Positions 33,610 through 42,700 of a stretch of DNA of 64,000 nucleotides are shown one piece after another (within the stretch, counting starts at the first letter, position 1; each line of letters starts with the position of its first letter). The notes under the pieces are model-generated. The model did not search any database and was not told the origin of the DNA. It saw only the letters and a program-made list of their open reading frames with translations. This DNA comes from DLKC01 sp002478885 (GTDB lineage: Bacteria; Bacteroidota; Bacteroidia; Chitinophagales; Chitinophagaceae), in NCBI GenBank assembly GCA_046329585.1, contig JAXLUI010000002.1, positions 1,116,001 through 1,180,000 of the forward strand, read 5' to 3'. Position numbers and translations under genes: made by a program.

Positions 33610-35319
33610 TTATTCCTTTACAATCTTGTGTATAAACCCATTTTGCTTCTCCACTACATAATATACAGCAGCCGTATATTTTGATAAATCAATCGTGCCA
33701 GAATTCACTATTGTTTTTGTTTGCAATACCTGGTGATTGTTGTCTTCAATTATCAACTCCACCAAGCCTTTACATCTTACCTGCACATAATTATGCGTTG
33801 GATTAGGATAGATTGTTAAAGAAGACACAGGCATTTTACTGTTTTGTAAAGCAGCCCCAACGGTAATGGTAAATTTCTTAACGGCTGTTACACTATCATA
33901 GTCCATTACCTGTATCTTAAAGTTGTAAGTACCTGCCTGCGCAGGTGTGCCGCTAATGGCTCCTGTAAAAGCATTTAGATTTAAACCCGGCGGCAGTGTT
34001 GACGATGCGAGGGTAAAATTATATGACTGGATCCCACCCGTAGCTTTTATGATCGCATTATAAGCCATGCCCGTTGTTGCAGCCGGTAATATCGCCGACG
34101 TTGCAAAAGCCGGTATTGAAAATGCAGGCGTGTTTTTTATGTCGTAACCAATGAGCTTCATTACAAGTAAATCTGTTTTGGTTATAATCGATCTTCCATA
34201 TGGAAATACGTAAGCATTTTCGCTGCCAAATATGCCTTTTTTACTAATGCGGTCGGGGAGGTTGCCACCGGCTGAATCAACCAGATGATCGTTTCCATCT
34301 ACATACAGTTCCTGGTGCGTATAGTTCAATAACACCGGATCATCAATATAACCCTGCTGTTCATAAGTTTGAAAAACCGTGTACCCGCCGTTAAAAGCAA
34401 GGCAATGCCCGATTTCATGATGGGCAACTGAATAAAGATCGGTAACACTTTCAGGGTAGTTGGTAGCAAGAAACCAGGTACTGTCTGTATATGATGTTGA
34501 CCATCCCAGGTTATTAAAATTACCCCTTGGATCTGCATTGTAACCGCCGCCACTTCTTAACCCCGTTGCAACGCCGTTAACCGTTTGAAAGTTGTCCCAT
34601 GAAGGGCTCCCGCCGGAAATGTTCGGATCAATTTTTACACCGAAGGCATACAGGTAAAAGCCTTTAAATTTTTTAGGATTGAATGCAAAATGAAACTGGC
34701 GTTGATAAGCGTCACCCCATATAGAAACTCTTTGTGCACCTGCCGCAACAGCATCGAAGTTTTTATTGGTGATAAAATATGCCCAGTCATTGGCGGCAGT
34801 TATCACTGCATCTCTTCTTGCCGGGGAATTAAAAACATTGTACACTGTATCCTCAGAAAAATCCGTGATTACTTTGAACGGACTTATATAAGAGGGAAGA
34901 TCCTGGTCTGTTACCTTAACTGCATAGGTTTGTGTTCCATATTTAGTGGTGGATAATGTTAAGCTGTATTGGTCATCCAGGCTGTCCCTGTCAGGAAAAT
35001 TGGACAAATAGAAACTTACCGGGCTATTGTTTTTAAGCGTGATGATTTTTGCAGGCCCTGCTGCAGCAGCAGTAGAAGGATTGTCAAAATACAACAATGC
35101 ATTATTGGCGCGTAGCGTAACTTTTAAAGGAAATACTGCCCCTGCAGGCGCAGTAACGGTAAGCCTGATCGCGGGGTTTGCCATATAGCCTTCCCAGTCT
35201 GTAAGCATAATGGTTTGCTGGCTAAGGTTGCGGTTGAATATATCTTTCAAAATGATTTGTGCGGATGTGTTCACTATAGATAAAAAACAGGAAACGGCGG
35301 TAGTGTAAAAAAGTTTCAT
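33610..35319 (-). CDS. secreted HExxH protein with putative Ig-like domain and T9SS sorting domain
   Basis: A 569-residue exported protein. The signal peptide is MKLFYTTAVSCFLSIVNTSAQ. Residues about 150-400 form a metalloprotease-like region with a zinc motif at 301-305 (VAHHEIGHCLAFNGG); candidate third ligands are His335 or His345, since the canonical metzincin HExxHxxGxxH is not complete. Residues about 405-485 are a putative Ig (He_PIG) domain (ATTGMAYNAIIKATGGIQSYNF, LNAFTGAISGTPAQAGTYNF). The last ~75 residues are a T9SS type A sorting domain (LTIYPNPTHNYVQV). It is probably a secreted or surface peptidase, but the activity is inferred only from HEIGH. Confidence 0.8.
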   Translation of the reverse strand: MKLFYTTAVSCFLSIVNTSAQIILKDIFNRNLSQQTIMLTDWEGYMANPAIRLTVTAPAGAVFPLKVTLRANNALLYFDNPSTAAAAGPAKIITLKNNSPVSFYLSNFPDRDSLDDQYSLTLSTTKYGTQTYAVKVTDQDLPSYISPFKVITDFSEDTVYNVFNSPARRDAVITAANDWAYFITNKNFDAVAAGAQRVSIWGDAYQRQFHFAFNPKKFKGFYLYAFGVKIDPNISGGSPSWDNFQTVNGVATGLRSGGGYNADPRGNFNNLGWSTSYTDSTWFLATNYPESVTDLYSVAHHEIGHCLAFNGGYTVFQTYEQQGYIDDPVLLNYTHQELYVDGNDHLVDSAGGNLPDRISKKGIFGSENAYVFPYGRSIITKTDLLVMKLIGYDIKNTPAFSIPAFATSAILPAATTGMAYNAIIKATGGIQSYNFTLASSTLPPGLNLNAFTGAISGTPAQAGTYNFKIQVMDYDSVTAVKKFTITVGAALQNSKMPVSSLTIYPNPTHNYVQVRCKGLVELIIEDNNHQVLQTKTIVNSGTIDLSKYTAAVYYVVEKQNGFIHKIVKE

Positions 35320-35477
35320 GGTTTAGATTGGTGTGGTGAGGTAAAACAGATAAAGCAAATTACAAAGAATATTGTAGCCAAAGCACAATTGGGTTGGGTT
35401 GCAAAAAGCCTGGCTGCATAGTTGCGCCAGTGAAAGCGGTTTACCTACTTAGACTATTTTTTTAGTGGGCAGTCTAT

Positions 35478-35513
35478 CCCCGCCTGACCGATGCCAGCCG
35501 GGCAGGACTTGTA
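35478..35513. repeat. fragment of the 160-bp repeat
   Basis: CCCCGCCTGACCGATGCCAG followed by CCGGGCAGGACTTGTAC, the first block of the repeats at 31731 and 33327, without the rest. It lies in the 412-base gap 35320-35731, which also holds the two hairpin elements below. Confidence 0.75.
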
Positions 35514-35546
35514 CGATTGGTTCTTTGATGAAGAGGTTGTGCATTT

Positions 35547-35576
35547 CCACAGCGTTCCGTTCGGGTAACGCTGTGG
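35547..35576. repeat. CCACAGCGTT hairpin repeat
   Basis: CCACAGCGTT (35547-35556) and AACGCTGTGG (35567-35576) form a perfect 10-base stem. A related copy with an altered left arm lies at 38880-38909, and the two lie near R2 elements. Confidence 0.75.
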
Positions 35577-35590
35577 GAACGAGATAATAA

Positions 35591-35656
35591 CTACCAACCG
35601 ACGCAACGTCCCTGGCTAACACACATGGCTATCGAGGAGACGTTGCGGCGAAAGAG
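35591..35656. repeat. R2 hairpin repeat, copy 1
   Basis: CTACCAACC lead, CGCAACGTC (35602-35610), CCTGGCTAACACAC and GGCTATCGAGGA blocks, GACGTTGCG (35639-35647), GGCGAAAGAG end. The arms are exact inverted repeats. This is the reference copy for R2. Confidence 0.8.
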
Positions 35657-35731
35657 AGCTGACCTGGAAATCCAGTAGCTCATTCATGCGGTTTACAGCT
35701 GATCTTTATTTTCAGGATATCATTTATACGC

Positions 35732-36547
35732 TTATTTCTGTTTCAATAATTGCAAAGCGTTTCCTGACAAAACGATTGCCGAGCTATCTGAAATTGCAGC
35801 ATGCAGGCTTCCGATTTGTGCATGACCAATATCAAGTATGGAATGACCCGTAATATTTGCGGTAACAGATTTGAAAGACATTGTTTCATCAAAACGCTTT
35901 AACGGATCGCCTTTGTCTTCCACAAGTTCCCCTTTTGAATTATGAAATGCAATTTTACCTTCCTGTTCCTTTGACTGTGCCGGCTTTCTATAATCCGGCG
36001 ACATTTCGAATACGACTGCTGATGAATCGCTTTGATAAATATCTATAGCATCCAATTCAGGATACATACTTTCCAGTTCGAATTTGGATTTTCCTGTAAT
36101 ATGCACTGATATGCTTTTCTGTTTTAGTCTTTGCATTTCAATATGCGTGTCATTGCCTGTAACGGATAAAAGCTCCGGTGAAAATATTCTTACCGGCGCT
36201 GCATTCTCGAGGTAATACCTGTCGAAGGGAGTAGCAGGAACATAATCGAAGTTTATATATAAAGTATCGTTCTGCACCCTTGCAGCTATTCTACCGTTGT
36301 GATACTGTACCCATTCCTGCAGCAAGCGTACAGATGGCTTACTGCTTTGTTCATAATAGATATTGGTCCCGTTGCCACCGGTGATGTTTAAGTGCCTGAA
36401 AGGTTGCTCCAGTATTTTATTATAGGTCCAGTAGCTATCGCTTTTATCAAACGCGTCGTATTGTTTTTTCAAAATAATGTTGGAAGAAAGCAAACCCGCA
36501 ACCATTACGATAAAAAGGAGTACCAATATTCTTGTTGTAAGTTTCAT
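35732..36547 (-). CDS. membrane-anchored protein, last gene of the ABC/GntR operon
   Basis: A 271-residue protein with one N-terminal membrane anchor (TRILVLLFIVMVAGLLSSNIIL) and an external beta-rich body (PFRHLNITGGNGTNIYYEQS, LLSVTGNDTHIEMQ, ISVHITGKSKFELESMYPE, SVTANITGHSILDIGHAQIGSLHAAISDSSAIVLSGNA). The repeating short strands resemble the right-handed beta-helix of DUF2807-type putative auto-adhesins. It starts three bases behind the GntR gene's stop, so it belongs to the operon. No enzymatic motif. Role inferred only from context: an envelope component regulated with the transporter. Confidence 0.8.
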   Translation of the reverse strand: MKLTTRILVLLFIVMVAGLLSSNIILKKQYDAFDKSDSYWTYNKILEQPFRHLNITGGNGTNIYYEQSSKPSVRLLQEWVQYHNGRIAARVQNDTLYINFDYVPATPFDRYYLENAAPVRIFSPELLSVTGNDTHIEMQRLKQKSISVHITGKSKFELESMYPELDAIDIYQSDSSAVVFEMSPDYRKPAQSKEQEGKIAFHNSKGELVEDKGDPLKRFDETMSFKSVTANITGHSILDIGHAQIGSLHAAISDSSAIVLSGNALQLLKQK

Positions 36548-36550
36548 GTG

Positions 36551-36925
36551 TTATTTTTTGAAATTATTTTTTACAAACTCATCGTACTTTGCCTTTAACT
36601 CTTTGAAATCTATTTTCAATAAATAAATATTCCTTAAAAAAACAGGCAGCTCATTTTCTTCAAATTGCTCCCGCCTGAAATCCAGTATGCGTTCCATTGC
36701 ATCATCTTCAATAAAATACCCGATGCCTCTCCGGTTGCTTATAATATTTTGCTGTTGCAAAAGGTCGTAAGCACGCTGTACAGTATTTGGATTAACCTCT
36801 ATATGCACAGCCATTTCTCTGATACTGATGATCTTTTCGCCGAGCTTCCATTTCTTTAATAAGATCTGCTCGCAAACGTATTCCGCTATTTGTATGTATA
36901 TCGCCGGATTTTCTTTAAACTCCAT
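36551..36925 (-). CDS. GntR-family (YtrA-type) transcriptional regulator
   Basis: A 124-residue regulator with a GntR winged helix-turn-helix at residues about 8-72 (AIYIQIAEYVCEQILLKKWKLGEKI, SIREMAVHIEVNPNTVQRAYDLLQQQNIISNRRGIGYFI) and only a short helical C-terminal tail, the mark of the YtrA subfamily, whose members usually repress their own ABC-transporter operon. Its expected operator is the 22-bp palindrome over the operon's predicted start (38575-38596). It is the third gene of four: ATPase, permease, regulator, anchored protein. The inducer is unknown; YtrA-type systems often answer to cell-wall stress. Confidence 0.93.
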   Translation of the reverse strand: MEFKENPAIYIQIAEYVCEQILLKKWKLGEKIISIREMAVHIEVNPNTVQRAYDLLQQQNIISNRRGIGYFIEDDAMERILDFRREQFEENELPVFLRNIYLLKIDFKELKAKYDEFVKNNFKK

Positions 36926-36934
36926 GCAGGGAAA

Positions 36935-37729
36935 TTAAAATTCTTTTTCTTTTAAACGCGCTAATGGCAGGAACCATAAGATCACAGGAATAACAAATGC
37001 TATAGCTATATGAAAAGTGTTCTCCAGAGCAGCAGGTAATATCAGCGTGCCGGCTTCTTTACCCACTTGTATATTCACATGATCATAAGGACCTGCATCG
37101 TTTACGTTTTGAAATAATGAAGCAGCTATCAACCAGTTTAAACCATATATGATGAAAAACAACAGGCAGACTGCCAAACCAGTTTTGATGAGCGGAATTT
37201 TATTGAAATAAAGACTGCCTACCAACATTACGCCTGTTAACTGCAGGAATAAAGCATATACTTTCCACGCAATCATTCCGTTTAAGTCGAAGCTGTAAAC
37301 GCTTTCCAATTGTTGCCTGTAAAATATGGAGCTGCGATCCAGGCCATTGTGGTATGCAGTTACAAATGCAACATCTACCAGGTGATAAAAGGATAGAAAA
37401 ATGATTGGGTAGAGGATCCCGGCAATTAAAATTGCGCAAAGCCATTTTTCAAAAAAAGATGCAGGTAATGTCAGGTAAGAGCAACCGCCTGCATTGGTGT
37501 TAAAATACCCGAACATAAACGAGGAAAGAAAGAAGCCGCCACCCGCCATACCCCATATTAAGGTTAAATTCTGTGCAGTACCAAACCCGGCAACCATTTT
37601 TGCCCCGGCATACAAGATGAATGACAACAGCAACAGGAGTGCCGTTACTCCCACCGTTTGTGTCGGCCTTTCTGCAATCACCTTCTTAAATAACAGCAGG
37701 AATCTTTTTAAATTAAATATGTCATTCAT
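36935..37729 (-). CDS. ABC transporter permease-like membrane protein
   Basis: A 264-residue inner-membrane protein with about six hydrophobic segments (for example TVGVTALLLLLSFILYAGAKM, KWLCAILIAGILYPIIFLSFYH, KTGLAVCLLFFIIYGLNWLIA, IAIAFVIPVILWFLPLARL). It starts three bases behind the ATPase stop codon and ends nine bases before the GntR gene. That position fits the permease of a YtrB-type ABC exporter; the sequence itself has no conserved permease motif I can point to. It carries no signal peptide beyond the first membrane segment. Confidence 0.85.
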   Translation of the reverse strand: MNDIFNLKRFLLLFKKVIAERPTQTVGVTALLLLLSFILYAGAKMVAGFGTAQNLTLIWGMAGGGFFLSSFMFGYFNTNAGGCSYLTLPASFFEKWLCAILIAGILYPIIFLSFYHLVDVAFVTAYHNGLDRSSIFYRQQLESVYSFDLNGMIAWKVYALFLQLTGVMLVGSLYFNKIPLIKTGLAVCLLFFIIYGLNWLIAASLFQNVNDAGPYDHVNIQVGKEAGTLILPAALENTFHIAIAFVIPVILWFLPLARLKEKEF

Positions 37730-37732
37730 GTA

Positions 37733-38572
37733 TTAATTGCTTTTAAAGATTGATTTTGCTTTCGCCGGGTTTTGGGTTATTGCATTAAATAAAAACTCAA
37801 GATTGATCTTCGATTCTTCGCCCGTTTTATTTTCTGTTACCACGGCATGCCCTCTTAAAGAAGGTTCTGTGTAGAGTATTTCCGTTTCATCGACGATCGT
37901 GTCAACCGTTTTAAATGACAGTTTCCGGCTTATTTCAGCAAGTGTAGCCTGCAGGAGCAGTTCACCTTCGTCAACTATGATTACATTATCAATCAGGTTA
38001 TCGAGGTCGCGGATCTGGTGGGTGGAAATAAAGATCATTTTATCTTCTGTAAAAACCGAGGAGATCAGTTTCCTGAATTTCATTTTAGAAGGAATATCCA
38101 AACCATTGGTAGGTTCGTCCAATAATAAAATCCTGGTGTTGCAGGCAAGTGCAAAAGCAATTACAAATTTTTTTTGCTGACCGAATGAAAAGGTGCGCAG
38201 CTTGCCTTTATCCTGCACATCCAACAGGTTAAGATAACTGTGAAACTGTTCTTCATTAAATGCAGGATAAAACGGGGCAAATATTTTTTTATACCCGTTT
38301 ATCGTTAAAGACGGCACATACACTTCTTCCGGAATAAAATAAATTGTTTGTAAAAAAGATGGCAATCTCTTTTTCGGCACAAAGCCATTCACCCGTAATT
38401 CACCCTGCGTGGGAAACAGGAGGCCTGTAAAGTTTTTAAGCAGTGTAGATTTACCCGCACCATTCTTTCCCAACAACCCGTAAATACATCCCACAGGCAA
38501 ATCCAGGTTTAAATTCCTGTATAACGGTTTCTTTTTGTTGTAACCGAAAGAGAGATTTCTTACTTCTATCAT
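37733..38572 (-). CDS. ABC transporter ATP-binding protein
   Basis: A 279-residue cytoplasmic ABC ATPase, first gene of a four-gene operon. A longer frame opens at 38653, but the ATG at 38572 gives the standard start MIEVRNLSFGY and leaves the operator and promoter outside the gene. Walker A GLLGKNGAGKST (32-43), signature FSFGQQKK (128-135, standard LSGGQ altered), Walker B ILLLDEPTNGLD (148-159) and the H-loop STHQIRDLD (His185) are present. The usual Q-loop glutamine is not obvious: the position reads YFIPEEV. The type fits YtrB-like exporters regulated by a GntR protein. Confidence 0.93.
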   Translation of the reverse strand: MIEVRNLSFGYNKKKPLYRNLNLDLPVGCIYGLLGKNGAGKSTLLKNFTGLLFPTQGELRVNGFVPKKRLPSFLQTIYFIPEEVYVPSLTINGYKKIFAPFYPAFNEEQFHSYLNLLDVQDKGKLRTFSFGQQKKFVIAFALACNTRILLLDEPTNGLDIPSKMKFRKLISSVFTEDKMIFISTHQIRDLDNLIDNVIIVDEGELLLQATLAEISRKLSFKTVDTIVDETEILYTEPSLRGHAVVTENKTGEESKINLEFLFNAITQNPAKAKSIFKSN

Positions 38573-38574
38573 TA

Positions 38575-38596
38575 GTGTATTAGTTAAGTAGTACAC
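38575..38596 (-). promoter_or_regulatory. 22-bp palindrome, predicted GntR operator
   Basis: GTGTATTAGTT followed by AAGTAGTACAC pairs with itself at 9 of 11 positions. It lies directly between the predicted -7 box and the ATPase start codon, so a bound dimer would cover the transcription start. YtrA-type regulators bind such inverted repeats upstream of their own operon. Binding is inferred. Confidence 0.75.
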
Positions 38597-38598
38597 AA

Positions 38599-38606
38599 CA
38601 AAAGTA
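38599..38606 (-). promoter_or_regulatory. predicted -7 promoter box of the ABC/GntR operon
   Basis: On the minus strand the box reads TACTTTTG, an exact TAnnTTTG match, two bases before the operator palindrome. A clear TTG -33 element is not seen at the expected distance, so activation or a weak promoter is possible. Confidence 0.6.
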
Positions 38607-38671
38607 GAAGTATTTTTCACATGGAGAAATTTTTCTTCCCGACAAGCATCCATTCATTGTGCTTCGACTGC

Positions 38672-38691
38672 CCTGTCTCTGTGGAGACAGG
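38672..38691. repeat. 20-bp palindrome in a repeat cluster
   Basis: CCTGTCTC, loop TGTG, GAGACAGG: a perfect eight-base stem. It is the first of several hairpins in the gene-free stretch 38607-38999 between the ABC operon and the AT-rich insert. Confidence 0.7.
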
Positions 38692-38708
38692 AAGGAGCTG
38701 ATAATAAC

Positions 38709-38773
38709 TACCAACCAACGCAACGCGCCTGGCTAACACACAAGGCTATCGAGGAGACGTTGCGGCGAAAGAA
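38709..38773. repeat. R2 hairpin repeat, copy 2
   Basis: CGCAACGCG (38719-38727) and GACGTTGCG (38756-38764) arms around CTGGCTAACACACAAGGCTA, then GCGAAAGA. It is in direct tandem with copy 3. Confidence 0.8.
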
Positions 38774-38842
38774 TAACTGCTAACCAACGCAACGTGCCTG
38801 GTTAACACACGAGGCTATCGGGGAGACGCTGCGGCGAAAGAA
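38774..38842. repeat. R2 hairpin repeat, copy 3
   Basis: CGCAACGTG (38788-38796) and GACGCTGCG (38824-38832) arms, ending GGCGAAAGAA. It abuts copy 2 head-to-tail. Confidence 0.8.
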
Positions 38843-38879
38843 GCCACCAGTTTGTTTATATTCTTAGGCTAGCTGGCAT

Positions 38880-38909
38880 CCACAGAGTTCCCTTCGGGTA
38901 ACGCTGTGG
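38880..38909. repeat. CCACAGCGTT-type hairpin repeat, degraded copy
   Basis: CCACAGAGTT against AACGCTGTGG with the loop CCCTTCGGGT; one mismatch in the stem. Copy of the element at 35547. A TTTATATTCTTAG word, shared with other repeat borders, lies just before it. Confidence 0.65.
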
Positions 38910-39035
38910 GAACTGAACAAGTTTACATACTTAACTGCGCCAATAAACTGGTTTATATACTTAGATCATTACGTAGGATTCTTAGGAAACAGAAATGAGA
39001 TGTATCTTATAGTGTCATTTTCGTATCTTCCTATT

Positions 39036-39515
39036 ATGTCCAACATTGATAAACTCCTTCTTCAAGAAGAAAAGAAAAAACTTCAACTGAAACTAAATGC
39101 CATTGGCGCTTTCAATAAGGATGTGGCCTATCAAATATATCGCCAAAAAAACGTTGATGGGATAGTGAACTTATCTGAACTCCTACATAAAAGACGCACA
39201 TCGTTATTAAAGTTTGATTCATTGATTTCTTCGATGAAAGTAAATCACTTTCAAATGGCATTTGCTTTGAAAAACCTAGATAAGATTCATCTGAGAACGT
39301 TGGAACAATTAATAGAGCAAGCAGAGTTTTGCAAGAAGTTCAATGTCGTACTACATGAAATTGAAAAACATATCTTGAGAAGAAGTTTTATAAATAATCC
39401 GAATTTCATAAGGGAGAAAAAAGAAAAAAAACACAAGAAGAAGAGATGTATAATAAATAACTATGTAATCAAGCCCAAAGGAAAGATTGTCTATGTTGGG
39501 AGGATGTATTATTAG
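39036..39515 (+). CDS. unknown lysine-rich protein in the AT-rich insert
   Basis: A 159-residue protein I do not recognise. The frame opens at 39000, but the second ATG at 39036 (MSNIDKLLLQEEKKKLQLKL) follows a promoter-like TATCTTCC and gives a soluble N-terminus, so I prefer it. The sequence is helical and charged (NLSELLHKRRTSLLKFDSLI, LEQLIEQAEFCKKFNVVLHE) with a very basic tail (REKKEKKHKKKRC). There is no signal peptide or membrane segment. It reads convergently toward the metallophosphoesterase-ATPase gene, 190 bases apart, and shares its AT-rich base use. A nucleic-acid-binding role would fit the basic tail but is a guess. Whether it functions with its neighbour is unknown. Confidence 0.55.
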   Translation: MSNIDKLLLQEEKKKLQLKLNAIGAFNKDVAYQIYRQKNVDGIVNLSELLHKRRTSLLKFDSLISSMKVNHFQMAFALKNLDKIHLRTLEQLIEQAEFCKKFNVVLHEIEKHILRRSFINNPNFIREKKEKKHKKKRCIINNYVIKPKGKIVYVGRMYY

Positions 39516-39706
39516 GTTAAATTCAATACTGTTGTACAGGTCGCCGCGTGGGAACTATAATACGAATTTTTACACACTTAGTTCATTCAGGGGAACTCAA
39601 AGCTTTCACCGTCTTGAGTTTGACCGTCATTCGATTAATTGCTCAATTAAGTAACGCCCAAGCAAAGGTCGGGAGACCTGCGCCAGTGTAAGGGCAAAAC
39701 AGCTGT

Positions 39707-42700
39707 CTATATTCTTAGTCCATCCTGAGGATAATTATTTTTGTTGAAAGCTTTTAGAGTGTCGGTGTGCATACCTAAAATCGATGCAAATCTTTGTTTA
39801 GATTTATAGTCGAGGTCGCGATTGTATACATATGATTTTACCCGCGCTCTTAAAATATTTAGAGCCAGATGGTTATCTTTAAAATCTTTAACAAGAGATA
39901 TAAGTTCTTTATCAGAAATTGTTCCATAGTATGAATTGATACCAAATGATACTAACCTTGCGGCAGGTGTATTCAATTTGTTTGCAGCATCAACATATAT
40001 ATTTTTCAACTCTTTAGTGCCAATAGAATTCGCAAGTTTTATGAAAACTCCTAAGCATACTTGTAAATTATTGATTTGAATAAACTCATTTACTTTTTGT
40101 TCAATTTCATATCTACTCGTTGTAGAATCAATCTCCTCGCTAATTGCCTTTATTATATTTATTTTAGTGGATTCTAACAGGTCGATAGTATAAGCAATTA
40201 TGCGAAAGCCAGTAGTGTAAATTTCCTCGATCATTTGAAGAAGCTGTGGCTTCTCAAGAGAGCCCTTCCTATTTTTAACAATTTGCCCAACAATTTCAAT
40301 CGATCTAAAAGCGCGATAAAAAGGAATTGCTACTTCATTAATTTCATTAAAAGTTTCTTCAGCATTTAACTCCTTAATTCTTTGTTCATTGTCTAAAAAT
40401 ATTAATTCCTGTTCCCTTTGAGTTTTAGGATTTCGATTGGTTTCAAGTACATCGTTAGTGATTTCTTTACCAAAAGAATAGAGCGAATTATAAAATGGAT
40501 CATTCTTGTTTAGCGTAATTGCTGTGCTATTTTCTAGTGCTAACATAGCATTTAAGATAGACTCTTCGATGTAGCTCACATCTTTGGAATGGTGAGCGAT
40601 GAATACTAGAATACTGGCATTCTTTTCAATATGTACATTCTTGAACAACTCATTAATAATTTTTTTGCCTATCTCCGTATGTAAAAGATCAGATATTTTT
40701 TTGGCAGACAGATAATATAATAAATAGTTGTAGCCAAATTTATATTCTTCCATTTCTGTTACAAGTATTTTGGCTTTTTTTATTGCACCAAATATTTTTT
40801 CGTAAGGCGGTGTGATAAATTTTTCTTGATATGTCTGATAAAAAGAATGTAACTCTTGATCATTAAATGTGTTTTTATTCCTTTTAATAAATTCATAAGC
40901 TAGCTCAGTAAGAAAGTTGAAATAAGTATCAATTTCATCATTAGTTACACCTACGCGATATAGTGAATAAAGAATTAAAGCTTGATAACAATACCCAAAA
41001 GACGTCTCATTTAAGTTTGTCGGTTTGTATTCCAATGCTTGAAGTATGCCTAAAATAAATAAAGGATAAGATGGTATAAATTTATCTCCGAGAATCGCTT
41101 GAACATCATCGAATTTTTGTTTGATGATATTTAATCTATCTTGGTCATGTAATTTAATTGCATCTGGCTTTAAATATTGATATCTTTCTATTAAATCATT
41201 TCGGAGTTTAAAGCCCAAGGGTTTTATAGTGTAAGATTTGTAATTGTTTACTTCTGATTTAATTTTAGGAGAAAAAATATCAGCTGCATCTATGGTCAAA
41301 ATAATTTTTCCAAATCTCAACTCGGCTTGATTTATAAACTCTTTTAAGAATATACTGTTCAGTCCACTTTCATGAAAATCGTCAATTAATAACGCTAATT
41401 TGTTTTTATCAAGTTGGTAAAATTGATCAAAATCGCTTTCTGCTGAATATTGCGAAGAGAACTTTTTCTTTATGATTTTATCAAGATCAGTATCTCTTAT
41501 ATCGATACCAGTTAATAAAATCGGAACGTAACTGTCTTCGTATAAATTCAAAAATAATTGAGATAAAAGCGAAGATTTACCGACTTGTGATTCGCCATCT
41601 ATTATGCATTGTGTAAAATCTTTCTCTAATAGCCTTTTTGAATTAATATGATTTTCAAGAGATCTCGTCAAACTCTTTTCATAATCCAAATCCGGGAATA
41701 TAAAAACATCGGAAAGCTTTACATTTTTTTTCCCTTCAATTGATAATGGTATTTTAATACTTTCTAAGCTTTCAAGGAAGCTGGGGTTTAACACAAATTT
41801 TTTAATTTTTTCTTCCTTGATTACAACAGTTTTTTCTGTAGGCCTGTAAATTTTTCCATCAAGGTCAAACTTTTTTAAAGTCGCACTCTTATCATTTAGA
41901 TCAATAACAAGTATTTGAAAACCAGAATTTTTAGGCTTCTTGTCTTCATTAAAAATTCTTCCTGACAAAAGATTAATTCTAACATCATTATTTCTGTTTG
42001 TTAAATCGTAAAAAGATTGTTGATGTTCGTGACCAAAAAAGTGTGTCTCTGAAATAGATTCTGTAAATAGTTCAAATTCCTTTTTATTATTTTCACTAGT
42101 CGAAGGATTAAACCAGTTATATGGATGATGCCAAACACCGAATGAAATCTCATTTAATCCTCTTTCGAATTCATGATAGCGTTTTACTGGGAAAAAGAGT
42201 GTTCCAGCTTTTTCATCAATACTAGACATCCAGGCAGTGTTTATACAGTAAAAGGCAATTTGTTTTTGCTCTACTACATCATTTATTTTATAAAAAAGTT
42301 TATCCTCTGGGATCTGGTTGTATTTACTATAGAAGTTCCAAAAGTTACTTTGGATTTTAGTACACTCGTCTATAACACTATTATCATTGCCAAGTATCTT
42401 GTAATTCATACTTGCAACAATATTTCTTCTGAGATGCGTATCACCATTAAAACTACAGTCATGATTGCCTGGAACAATTACAAATTTGATTTCTAAATTC
42501 TTATTTTCTTGTTTTAATAGTTGCTTGCAAATACTAAAATATTTTATAGCAATTTCATATTCATCTTCTGATCCTGAAAAAGCAATATCACCACTTAGAA
42601 CAAAATATATTTTATTAATTCCTCTTATACTACTAGTAACAGCCTGACAAAATGGGAGAGCTCTAGCATTATAATCGCTATTTGTTGTAAAATGAATGTC

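Noticed and set aside
38573..38653. Longer ABC ATPase starting at 38653
   Set aside because: The extension would run through the promoter box and the operator palindrome, and MIEVRNLSFGY is the standard family start.
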